A stretch of DNA of 64,000 bases from Cytophagaceae bacterium. Its GTDB lineage: Bacteria; Bacteroidota; Bacteroidia; Cytophagales; UBA9547. The stretch is taken from NCBI GenBank assembly GCA_027488865.1, contig JAIYAU010000036.1, positions 1-64,000 of the forward strand. Direction: 5' to 3'. The number at the start of each line of letters is the position of its first letter. Positions within the stretch are counted from its first letter, which is position 1. A program made the translations under genes and the position numbers. Under the pieces are notes generated by a model, which saw only the letters and a list, made by a program, of their open reading frames with translations, was not told the origin of the DNA and made no database searches. Positions 52,410-60,346 of this stretch are shown in pieces.

Positions 52410-53522
52410 TTAATTTTCAACCCATATCTTTCTAGCTATCCACTTACCTTGATGACTAAATTTAATAATATAAATTCCGGATTTTAAATGAGGTACAATA
52501 ATCAAATCAGATGTATTTTTATTCCTTTCAATAAATTTTCCTCTTGAGTCAAACCATTCTAGTTCAAGCTCATTTTCGTCCTCATTTTTGAAAGAAAAGG
52601 TTTGGCCAGATCTCAATGGTTGTATGAAATCCTTAAAAATATCATCAGAACTATCCAAAACGTTATCTTTATTGTCATCATTGGAGAGGCTTAGAGGTTG
52701 AAAAATATCAGAAGCATTAGCACTTATTTTAATATCATCGAACCAAATGTGTACATCCGACCCTGGCGACCAAGCTGCTGAACTGCCACCGTGAAATGTA
52801 GAAAAGTACAAATTATCTACTTTGTCGCCATTTGTAACAAATTGAATACCAGTTCTTAATAGTGCAGATTGACCATTTATCCATAATTCAACCTCGCCAT
52901 CGTGATTGTTTCCACTATTTACCTTAACGCGTTGGGTTACTTGAAACCATTGACCTTTAGTTATATAATAATCAGCACCTCCCACCACGAGGGTATTGTT
53001 GTCACCACAAGGTGGGTTTGATTTATCTAGATGATATAAATAAAGTACCAATCTTCCGCCTGTTCGCCACATTAATCGAGCGGTAAAGCCATTAGTGCCA
53101 TCACACGTGGTGCATCCACTACATCTGCCTCCTCCTCCAAGACCTGGTAGTTTACCTCCCTCGCTCGTGCCACCATAATCAAAATTATTGCTAAAGCGAA
53201 CCCAGTAAGACATATACAATTGATTTGCTGGAGTTACCATTAAAGGTGCTTGTGCTCCACTGTTACCAGGTCCAAAGTTGTTGGCAGGAAATGTAACTCT
53301 AAGGGATTTAGTTCCAGATTTGGCAAAGGCATCGTCAATATATGCACGGTTTTGATTAAATCCGTTTACCCAAGGCACTGTAAAACCTTGTGCTGTCCAA
53401 CTAGCCTGTGTAAAAACTGACTCATCAGCTAAATTTTCGAATCCAGTAGAAGATAATTGGGCATTGCTCTGAAGCAAGCTAAGCAGAAAAACTGCCGCAA
53501 TTGAAGTAATAATTTTATTCAT
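52410..53522 (-). CDS. Secreted PL14-like polysaccharide lyase with type IX sorting tail
   Basis: The product is 370 aa. A signal peptide (about 1-21, SNAQL) precedes a PL14-like beta-jelly-roll domain (about 30-270) with YWVRFSNNFDYGGTSEGG, the LPGLGGGG segment and VHIWFDDIKIS. A C-terminal T9SS type A sorting domain (about 295-370) ends EWFDSRGKFIE...LKSGIYIIKFS...ARKIWVEN. It should be exported through the Sec pathway and then secreted across the outer membrane by the type IX system, to act on alginate- or glucuronan-like polymers; substrate is inferred. Unusual Cys-rich loop CSGCTTC (about 134-140). Confidence 0.82.
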   Translation of the reverse strand: MNKIITSIAAVFLLSLLQSNAQLSSTGFENLADESVFTQASWTAQGFTVPWVNGFNQNRAYIDDAFAKSGTKSLRVTFPANNFGPGNSGAQAPLMVTPANQLYMSYWVRFSNNFDYGGTSEGGKLPGLGGGGRCSGCTTCDGTNGFTARLMWRTGGRLVLYLYHLDKSNPPCGDNNTLVVGGADYYITKGQWFQVTQRVKVNSGNNHDGEVELWINGQSALLRTGIQFVTNGDKVDNLYFSTFHGGSSAAWSPGSDVHIWFDDIKISANASDIFQPLSLSNDDNKDNVLDSSDDIFKDFIQPLRSGQTFSFKNEDENELELEWFDSRGKFIERNKNTSDLIIVPHLKSGIYIIKFSHQGKWIARKIWVEN

Positions 53523-53556
53523 AAATATAGGAATGATAGAAGTAGTAATAATTGTA

Positions 53557-53564
53557 CAAATATA
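53557..53564 (-). promoter_or_regulatory. -7 box TATATTTG of the PL14-like gene
   Basis: Minus-strand TAnnTTTG box about 35 bases upstream of the start; no -33 element at the right distance. Confidence 0.5.
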
Positions 53565-53601
53565 AGATATTATATTATTTATAAAATATATTACAACAAA
53601 A

Positions 53602-53632
53602 AAGCCCCATTAACAAGTAGTTAACGGGGCTT
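53602..53632 (-). terminator. Terminator after the TPR lipoprotein gene
   Basis: A 13-bp stem AAGCCCCATTAAC/GTTAACGGGGCTT (one mismatched pair) with a minus-strand T tail from the A run before 53602. It ends the minus-strand gene stopping at 53659. Confidence 0.88.
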
Positions 53633-53658
53633 ATCACTTTTATATTATTAATAAAAAT

Positions 53659-55848
53659 CTAGTCGCAGTATTTCTTTGTTAGTGTCTCTAACTCCGTCGG
53701 ATTTGCAGCGTCTGTATATCCTAATTCTTTGGCCTTTTTAAGGTCAGGACATATTTGATCCTTATTTTTTAACTTTTGATTTACCTTTGCTCTTTGATAA
53801 AACATTTCTGGATCTTTGTCATAAAGTTTAATGCCTTCGTCAAGATCTTGCTTGGCCTTAGCATACTCCTCAGTATTTAGAAAGAATATTGAACGATGAT
53901 AATAAACCTCGTAGTCTTCTTTAAATTTGTTAACAACCTCATTATAAGTATTATTGGCAGTGGTAATATCTCCAAGAGCATACTTCATAGTTGCTTTTTC
54001 ATAATATGCTTCTTTAAGATCTGGTTTTATTTTAATGGCTTGGTCAAAGTCTTTAGTTGCATTAATAAAGTCCGTGATGGCAGAGTAGGCTTGTCCTCTA
54101 TGTAAATGAGCTTCAGCATCTTCTGGCTCTATTTCAATAGCTTTTGTATATGAGGTGATACTTTCTTTGTATTTGCCCATTTCAAAATAGGTTGCACCTT
54201 TATTAAAATGACCTTCCGATACATTGGGAGATAGTTCCAACATTTTGTCATAATCTTTTAGAGCATCTTCATACCTTCTTAAATGGTTTTTAGCCACTCC
54301 ACGATAAAAATAAGGATAATTGTAAGAAGGATATAATTCTATCACTTTGTCTAAATCTTCAATGGCACTTAAATATTCTCCTATTTCATTTTTAACTATG
54401 GCTCTTTTGTAAAAAGCTGGAATGTCATTAGGTGAAAAAGTAAGCACATGGGTATAGTTTTCTAAAGCAGCCTCATAATCACCAAGAAAATCTTTACAAT
54501 CACCTAAGTGCATGTAAGCGTCGGTATAATCTGGTTTTAACTCTACTACCTTATTAAAATCTTCTGTGGCACTAGAATATTCTCCCATCTCCATTTTCAT
54601 AATTCCTCTTTGGTAAAAAAGCAGTGCATCGTTATTGTTAGTGTTAATTTGCTCATTCACACTTTCAATTTTCTTCACATTTTCTACTTTATTTACAGAA
54701 GTAGTCTTTAATGGCTTAGCTAACATTTCTTCGATTGCCTTTTCTTGAACTACCGCAGGTGCCTTTTCCTCAATTTTAATTGGTTTTTTATAAGATACCT
54801 TAGTTTTTGGGGTTTTAGGCGCTACCACAATGTGGTAATAAGCCTTGGGAAGTTTGGAAAACTCAAATAGACCGTGTTCATCTGTTAATATTTCTTTTAT
54901 TACCAAACCTGCCTTATTTACTAAATGAATTTTTCGTAATGGTAATTGCTGATTGGTTGTAGCATCTTCTAATTGGCCAATAAATGTACCATCTTGAAGT
55001 GTATCACTTTTAAAAGCATATATACTCAATTCCTTTAATTTAAGTGGGCTAAGTTGGTCAAAAGTCTTTAATACTTCTAACTGAGGTTTTATCTTGGTTT
55101 TATCATAAACATAATCAATTGATGCCTTAATATTTTGATCGGGCACCTTTTGAATAATTTTATAATCATAAGCCTTAAGAGCAGTAAGTTTAAACTTCTT
55201 ATCAGAGGTAAGGTCTATCTTTTTAAGTATTTTGTTGGCACTATTAACTAAGAATACCGTGAGGATTTCAGCATTTTTAGTTTTGCCTACTATGGTTATT
55301 TTGCCATTTACTACATTACTTTTAAGTGTAGTTAATGAATCTTTTGAAATAGAGTTTAGGAGTCTTTCGTTTACCTCTTTTTGGGTTAAAACTGTTCCTA
55401 TTTGAAATTTATCAACGATTTCTTCCTTAATTAATACGTCTACCTCCTTTTCAATTTTTGGTACGTTTGCGCTAATGTTTACATTAATTGAGTCAAGGGC
55501 GATATTATAATTGCCCGATTCTAATTTTCTGAACGCATAAGACCCATCCTTTTTGGCTTTTATTTGTTTTATAATAACACCATTCGTGTCAAGAATTAAC
55601 ACTTGGTAGATGCTAAAGTCTTCATTCGCAAGACTTGATATTAGTTTTCCACTTATTTTGTAACTTTTAGCGCCTTTAAAATCTTTTTGTGGAAGCGGTG
55701 ATAAAATTTGAAATGAATCCTTTTTAGGAATGACCACGTTGGCATAGCTGTTGAGGGAATCTATAATAACGTTTTCTTTAGGTCGAGGCTCTTTACAAGC
55801 TAAAAGACAAATTATGGAAAGAAGTGTTATGAGTAATAGTTTTTTCAT
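53659..55848 (-). CDS. Lipoprotein with carboxypeptidase-regulatory-like domains and TPRs
   Basis: The product is 729 aa. A lipoprotein signal (about 1-18, CLLAC) is followed by three short beta-domains of the carboxypeptidase-regulatory/SpaA-like kind (about 65-130, 170-240 and 285-355; e.g. DGSYAFRKLESGNYNIAL, HGLFEFSKLPKAYYHIVV). About nine TPR units fill residues 405-729 (repeats with YxRGxxKxxxGEYxxAxxDxxKxxELxP character). No enzyme motif. An outer-membrane lipoprotein scaffold is likely. Its convergent-side terminator is at 53602. It is adjacent to the PL14-like gene on the same strand. Confidence 0.85.
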   Translation of the reverse strand: MKKLLLITLLSIICLLACKEPRPKENVIIDSLNSYANVVIPKKDSFQILSPLPQKDFKGAKSYKISGKLISSLANEDFSIYQVLILDTNGVIIKQIKAKKDGSYAFRKLESGNYNIALDSINVNISANVPKIEKEVDVLIKEEIVDKFQIGTVLTQKEVNERLLNSISKDSLTTLKSNVVNGKITIVGKTKNAEILTVFLVNSANKILKKIDLTSDKKFKLTALKAYDYKIIQKVPDQNIKASIDYVYDKTKIKPQLEVLKTFDQLSPLKLKELSIYAFKSDTLQDGTFIGQLEDATTNQQLPLRKIHLVNKAGLVIKEILTDEHGLFEFSKLPKAYYHIVVAPKTPKTKVSYKKPIKIEEKAPAVVQEKAIEEMLAKPLKTTSVNKVENVKKIESVNEQINTNNNDALLFYQRGIMKMEMGEYSSATEDFNKVVELKPDYTDAYMHLGDCKDFLGDYEAALENYTHVLTFSPNDIPAFYKRAIVKNEIGEYLSAIEDLDKVIELYPSYNYPYFYRGVAKNHLRRYEDALKDYDKMLELSPNVSEGHFNKGATYFEMGKYKESITSYTKAIEIEPEDAEAHLHRGQAYSAITDFINATKDFDQAIKIKPDLKEAYYEKATMKYALGDITTANNTYNEVVNKFKEDYEVYYHRSIFFLNTEEYAKAKQDLDEGIKLYDKDPEMFYQRAKVNQKLKNKDQICPDLKKAKELGYTDAANPTELETLTKKYCD

Positions 55849-55975
55849 AATTTTAAAAATCTGAGTCTAAGAAAAAGAATATCGATAATAATACGAGCTA
55901 TATTTTTTGGATATTTTCTAAAAAAGGTTTTGAATATTTCAAAACAATGCAAAAATTAAAAAAAAATTCGACTAA

Positions 55976-56923
55976 TTAAAACTTTTGCTCAAAATTTATA
56001 TCAATCATACATTTAAAATGTGTTTTAGGGCATTTGTTAAACCCTATTTTGGAGCAGGGTCTACAACCTATATTGACATTTTCTATGTTTTCATATTCTG
56101 TTTTGTAAGGATACATTCCAAAATCAGGAACTGTATTTCCCCAGATAGCAAAAATCTTCTTCTTGAGTGCAGAGGCAATATGCATCATCCCCGTGTCATG
56201 GCTAATTACAAATGCTGATTTGTTAATAACACTAGCAGATTGATGAATGGAAAGTTTCCCTGTTAAGTTTATTAAGTCGGTTTTAGGACAAAATTTGATA
56301 ACATCCTCAGCCGCTTTATAGTCTTCTTTTCCTCCAATTATTACTATAGGTAGTACAATTTTAGCACAGGCTTCTGCGATTTTAAAAGGCGGAAGCTTCT
56401 TTGTAAAATGTTGACCTCCAATAGCAAATACCACATATTTAGAATAGATAGATAATAACGACGACTCAGTAGTTACACTGGGGGCAATAAAAAAGTCGAG
56501 TCCTTGATGGTCATTAAAAACTCCTAACGAAGCAACAGTGGCCATGTATCTATCTACGATGTGAACCTTGGGCAAAAGGTTAATTTTAAAATTTACATAA
56601 AGCCATTTTTCAATATTTAACTTGTTGTAGCTATAAGATTTTACGCCAAGCTTCCATTTTATTATCTTAGTTCTTACATTGTTATGTAGATCAATTACAT
56701 AATCATACCTTTCTTTTTTAAGTGTATCGATCAGTTTATTTAGGTCATTTTGTAAATAAATGTATTTATCAATGTAATGATTGGTGTTAATAATATTTTC
56801 AAAAGATTGTTTTGTACAATAGTGCAATACAACTGATGGAAGCTGTTGTTTAAGACAACGTATTACTGGTGTGGTTAACACGATGTCTCCTATTGATGAG
56901 AAACGAATAATAAGTATTTTCAA
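55976..56923 (-). CDS. Glycosyltransferase family 9 (heptosyltransferase-like)
   Basis: The product is 315 aa. The N-terminal ILIIRFSSIGDIVLTTPVI, YDYVIDLHNNVRT, the VVFAIGG segment and VISHDTGMMHIASALKKKIFAIWG near residue 240 are the GT9/GT-B signature. A Cys-rich tail (CRPCSKIGFNKCPKTHFKC, about 287-305) is common in this family. It should add a sugar to the lipopolysaccharide core or another glycan from a nucleotide sugar at the inner membrane. It starts 20 bases after the GT2 gene stop on the same strand. Confidence 0.9.
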   Translation of the reverse strand: MKILIIRFSSIGDIVLTTPVIRCLKQQLPSVVLHYCTKQSFENIINTNHYIDKYIYLQNDLNKLIDTLKKERYDYVIDLHNNVRTKIIKWKLGVKSYSYNKLNIEKWLYVNFKINLLPKVHIVDRYMATVASLGVFNDHQGLDFFIAPSVTTESSLLSIYSKYVVFAIGGQHFTKKLPPFKIAEACAKIVLPIVIIGGKEDYKAAEDVIKFCPKTDLINLTGKLSIHQSASVINKSAFVISHDTGMMHIASALKKKIFAIWGNTVPDFGMYPYKTEYENIENVNIGCRPCSKIGFNKCPKTHFKCMIDINFEQKF

Positions 56924-56943
56924 GTTTATAGTATTGTATATAA

Positions 56944-57720
56944 CTATTCTTCAACAACTCTAAATTGATTTTCCTTCAAGCCGTTAAAAATTTTGAATTT
57001 GCCAATTCCCCATTTTTGAAGTCTGTATGTTACAGATACTCTTAAAACACCCAAGCCATATTTAACACTACGTTTAAAATTAATACTGCTAGCGTCTTTA
57101 AAATATTTAGTTGGACAAGTAACTTCTCCTATTAAAAAGCCTGCATAGGTAATTTGTCCCAGCATTTCGTTGTCAAATACAAAATCGTCAGAATTGTTAT
57201 CTAAAGGCAAATTTTCTAATACTTTTTTGCTAAAGGCACGATATCCTGTGTGATACTCTGCTAGTTTTTGCCTCATCATTACATTTTGAAAAAAGGTCAG
57301 AAATCTATTGGCAATGTATTTGTACATGGGCATCCCGCCGATAAGTGCTCCTTTGCCTAATATTCTTGATCCAAGCATTACATCAAACAAACCCCGTGCA
57401 ATAGGATAAATCATTGCTTCTAACAACAACGGAGTATATTGATAATCAGGATGTAACATTACTACTATATCTGCTCCCGATGCTAATGCGCTTTTGTAAC
57501 AAGTTTTTTGATTGCCACCATAACCTGTATTTTTTTCATGACGAATGACAGTGTTAATTCCCAAGTTTTTGGCTTTTTCAAAGGTATGGTCTCTGGAATG
57601 ATCATCTACCAAAATAACCTCATCTACAATATTAAAAGGAATTTCATTATACGTTTTTTCTAGGGTTATTTCTGCGTTGTAGGCAGGCATTACTACCACT
57701 ATTTTTTTGCCGTCAATCAT
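56944..57720 (-). CDS. Glycosyltransferase family 2, dolichol-phosphate mannosyltransferase-like
   Basis: The product is 258 aa. The GT-A motifs are VVMPAYNAEITLEKTY (about 9), VILVDDHSRDHT (about 35), NTGYGGNQKTCYKSAL, and VVMLHPDYQYTP (the DxD position, about 86-97). Members transfer sugars from nucleotide donors to lipid or protein acceptors; no membrane domain is present at the C-terminus. Together with the adjacent GT9 gene it may build an envelope glycan. It lies downstream of proS on the same strand. Confidence 0.9.
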   Translation of the reverse strand: MIDGKKIVVVMPAYNAEITLEKTYNEIPFNIVDEVILVDDHSRDHTFEKAKNLGINTVIRHEKNTGYGGNQKTCYKSALASGADIVVMLHPDYQYTPLLLEAMIYPIARGLFDVMLGSRILGKGALIGGMPMYKYIANRFLTFFQNVMMRQKLAEYHTGYRAFSKKVLENLPLDNNSDDFVFDNEMLGQITYAGFLIGEVTCPTKYFKDASSINFKRSVKYGLGVLRVSVTYRLQKWGIGKFKIFNGLKENQFRVVEE

Positions 57721-57798
57721 TTAATTTATGATAATTTTCGAATAATTATTTTAAAACCCTTTAGAATGTCTTTTTGTAAAGGTTCAATGTAAATAAGT

Positions 57799-59277
57799 TT
57801 AATATGCTTGTGCAAATAATACTCTTTTGGATGATGGTGCCCCTGAATACACACAATTTCCTACTTCTGCCACAGCATCAAGGGGAATACATCTAATAGT
57901 GGCTTTTGTTAATTCTTTTATCTTGTCTTCGGTTTTGTTGGTACCATCCCAATGCGCTGAAATAAAGCCTCCTTTTTCAGCCAATACTTTTTTGAAGTCT
58001 TCAAAATTGTCAACTTTGGTGATATTAGAATTCCTAAATTCTAAGGCTTTTTGAAATATGTTATTTTGAATATCATTTAAGAGTTGTTCAATATGTGGTA
58101 CCACATCTGCTACTGGAAGCGTTTCTTTAGTTTTTGTATCTCTGCGTGCCACTTCAATTGTGCCGTTTTCTAAATCTCTTTGTCCCATGGCAAGTCTTAC
58201 AGGTACACCCTTAAGTTCGTATTCTGCAAATTTCCAACCTGGCTTATGCGTATCTCTGTTATCATATTTTACAGAAATGCCCTTTCGTTTTAGTTCTTCG
58301 ACAATTTGCTGTACCTTTTCCGAAATTAATTTTAATCCATCATCACCTTTATATATAGGCACAATCACCACTTGTATCGGTGCTAGGACAGGGGGTAAAA
58401 CTAAGCCATCATCATCGGAGTGAGCCATGATTAAAGCGCCCATTAATCGTGTTGAAACACCCCAAGAAGTTCCCCAAACGTGTTCAAGTTTGCCTTCCTT
58501 CGATTGATATTTGACATCAAATGCATGTGCAAAATTTTGACCCAAGAAGTGTGATGTCCCCGCTTGAAGGGCCTTGCCGTCTTGCATTAAGGCTTCAATA
58601 CAATACGTATCATCAGCACCAGCAAAACGTTCGTTTTCGGTTTTAACACCCTTAACAACTGGCAAAGCCATGTATTGCTCGGCAAAAGTAGCATAAATGT
58701 CAAGCATTTGGGTAGTTTCAAAAAGTGCTTCTTCTTTAGTAGCATGAGCGGTATGCCCTTCTTGCCACAAGAACTCGGCAGTCCTTAAAAACAATCTTGT
58801 TCTCATTTCCCACCTCACCACGTTGGCCCATTGGTTTATCAAAATTGGTAAATCACGGTAAGATTGAACCCAATTTTTATAAGTCTTCCAAATAATGGCT
58901 TCCGAAGTAGGTCTTACAATTAGTTCCTCTTCAAGCTTTGCCTCTGGGTCTACAATAAGTTTACCCTTATTATTGGGGTCGGTTTTTAGCCTATAATGCG
59001 TTACTACTGCACATTCTTTAGCAAAACCTTCTGCGTTTTTTTCTTCTGCTTCAAATAAGCTTTTTGGAACAAATAGTGGAAAATAGGCATTGGTATGTCC
59101 AGTTTCTTTAAACATTTTGTCCAAAGCTTGTTGCATTTTTTCCCAAATCGAATAGCCATACGGTTTGATAACCATACAACCTCTTACTTCAGAATTTTCT
59201 GCCAAATCGGCTCTTTTAACTAGTTCATTATACCAACCAGAATAATCTTCTGACCTTTTTGGCAAAGCTTCACTCAT
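57799..59277 (-). CDS. proS: Prolyl-tRNA synthetase, short (eukaryote-like) type
   Basis: The product is 492 aa from the ATG at 59277; a TTG at 59301 overlaps the promoter box, so it is rejected. Class II motifs are present: motif 1 region with [11 protein letters not shown], motif 2 [14 protein letters not shown] and motif 3 area with [27 protein letters not shown]. The anticodon-binding domain begins around residue 290, and the C-terminal zinc-related extension ends with [10 protein letters not shown], as in archaeal/eukaryotic-type ProS without an editing domain. It charges tRNA-Pro. Confidence 0.94.
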   Translation of the reverse strand: MSEALPKRSEDYSGWYNELVKRADLAENSEVRGCMVIKPYGYSIWEKMQQALDKMFKETGHTNAYFPLFVPKSLFEAEEKNAEGFAKECAVVTHYRLKTDPNNKGKLIVDPEAKLEEELIVRPTSEAIIWKTYKNWVQSYRDLPILINQWANVVRWEMRTRLFLRTAEFLWQEGHTAHATKEEALFETTQMLDIYATFAEQYMALPVVKGVKTENERFAGADDTYCIEALMQDGKALQAGTSHFLGQNFAHAFDVKYQSKEGKLEHVWGTSWGVSTRLMGALIMAHSDDDGLVLPPVLAPIQVVIVPIYKGDDGLKLISEKVQQIVEELKRKGISVKYDNRDTHKPGWKFAEYELKGVPVRLAMGQRDLENGTIEVARRDTKTKETLPVADVVPHIEQLLNDIQNNIFQKALEFRNSNITKVDNFEDFKKVLAEKGGFISAHWDGTNKTEDKIKELTKATIRCIPLDAVAEVGNCVYSGAPSSKRVLFAQAY

Positions 59278-59298
59278 AAAAATGTAAAAATTAAGCTG

Positions 59299-59306
59299 CA
59301 AATATA
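59299..59306 (-). promoter_or_regulatory. -7 box TATATTTG of proS
   Basis: Minus-strand TAnnTTTG box 22 bases upstream of the ATG. It overlaps the alternative TTG start and therefore supports the shorter protein. Confidence 0.6.
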
Positions 59307-59882
59307 GGTTTTATGGTTAATACTTAAAACTTCTAGGCCTATTTAAGTGGCAATGGCGGTTTTAAATTGATAATTATTAATATTGTTTGGATGTTATAAA
59401 GCTAAGGTTTGGAAGAGTAGGATACTAAATAATGGATATTACAAATCCAAATTTTCAATTATTGTTGGGATATTTAAATTTTGGTTCTACCTACTGATAA
59501 ACAAACAGGGTCTCTTATAATATACAAATGATTATTTTCAATAAAACTCTTGAGTTCGGTTCTCAAATTTAAAGTCTACTAGTATCCCTCAACTTATAAA
59601 AATAAAGATAATATCAAAAACACCATTGCGTATTTAATATGTAACTCATTCATCATTATTTGCCACTCTCAGGAAATTTCTAATTTCGCTCAAGTTGATT
59701 GGTCTTTGTTTAAGTTATAGAATTATTTATTAAGTTCATGAAACTCAAACAAACCAAACAAATTTTAAGCTTTGGAGCTTACTTAAGATGTCTCTTTTTG
59801 GACAGCCAAATGAAACTACTAAAATACTTTGTAGGTATGGCAACCTTTATGACTTATTTAATATCAAAGGAGAAAAATAGTT
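59307..59882. other. Intergenic region before the type IX cargo cluster
   Basis: 576 AT-rich bases between divergent genes. No domain-bearing frame is present. A 50-codon plus-strand frame (59738-59890) runs into the next gene by 8 bases; its product has two weakly hydrophobic stretches and cannot be assigned. An AAGGAG sequence (59867-59872) lies 11 bases before the next ATG, an unusually good Shine-Dalgarno match for this genome. Confidence 0.55.
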
Positions 59883-60344
59883 ATGTATAAAAAATATTTG
59901 CTTTTAGTCTTTTTATTGCAAGCTTGGTGGGTCCAAGCTCAGACTGATTTTAATGCAACCTTAATTACTAGTTTTTCAAGTTTAGAAAACTCAAAGATGG
60001 TGGTAGAAAATACCCTAGGAGAGGTATTGGTTAACAACTTTACTAATGTAAATGTGTATTTTACAAATGGTAACAATGGTTTTAATTTTGATAATGTTTC
60101 TTCCGTGGAAGAATATACTGATTTTAAATTGACTGAATATCTCTATCCTAACCCAGCCGTAGATAAGGTATATTTTACTAATACACCCCATATGAGTTTT
60201 GTAACGGACCTGATTGATCCACTTGGAAGAAATTACTATATTCAATTTAACAATGGTGAAGCAATTTTAAATAATTTAGACAAAGGTTTATATCAAGTTA
60301 AAAACCCAATAACTAATAATTTTCATAAACTAATAATTAAATAA
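59883..60344 (+). CDS. Small secreted protein with T9SS type A sorting domain
   Basis: The product is 153 aa. Signal peptide about 1-19 (WVQAQ); a short N-terminal part (about 20-85) has no recognisable domain. The last 70 residues are a T9SS type A sorting domain: YPNPAVDKVYF (about 92-102), DPLGRNYYI, LDKGLYQVK and HKLIIK at the end. Such tails route cargo through the outer membrane for surface attachment or release. The mature cargo is very small, so it may be a structural or adhesive element. It lies 2 bases before the next gene. Confidence 0.85.
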   Translation: MYKKYLLLVFLLQAWWVQAQTDFNATLITSFSSLENSKMVVENTLGEVLVNNFTNVNVYFTNGNNGFNFDNVSSVEEYTDFKLTEYLYPNPAVDKVYFTNTPHMSFVTDLIDPLGRNYYIQFNNGEAILNNLDKGLYQVKNPITNNFHKLIIK

Positions 60345-60346
60345 AC

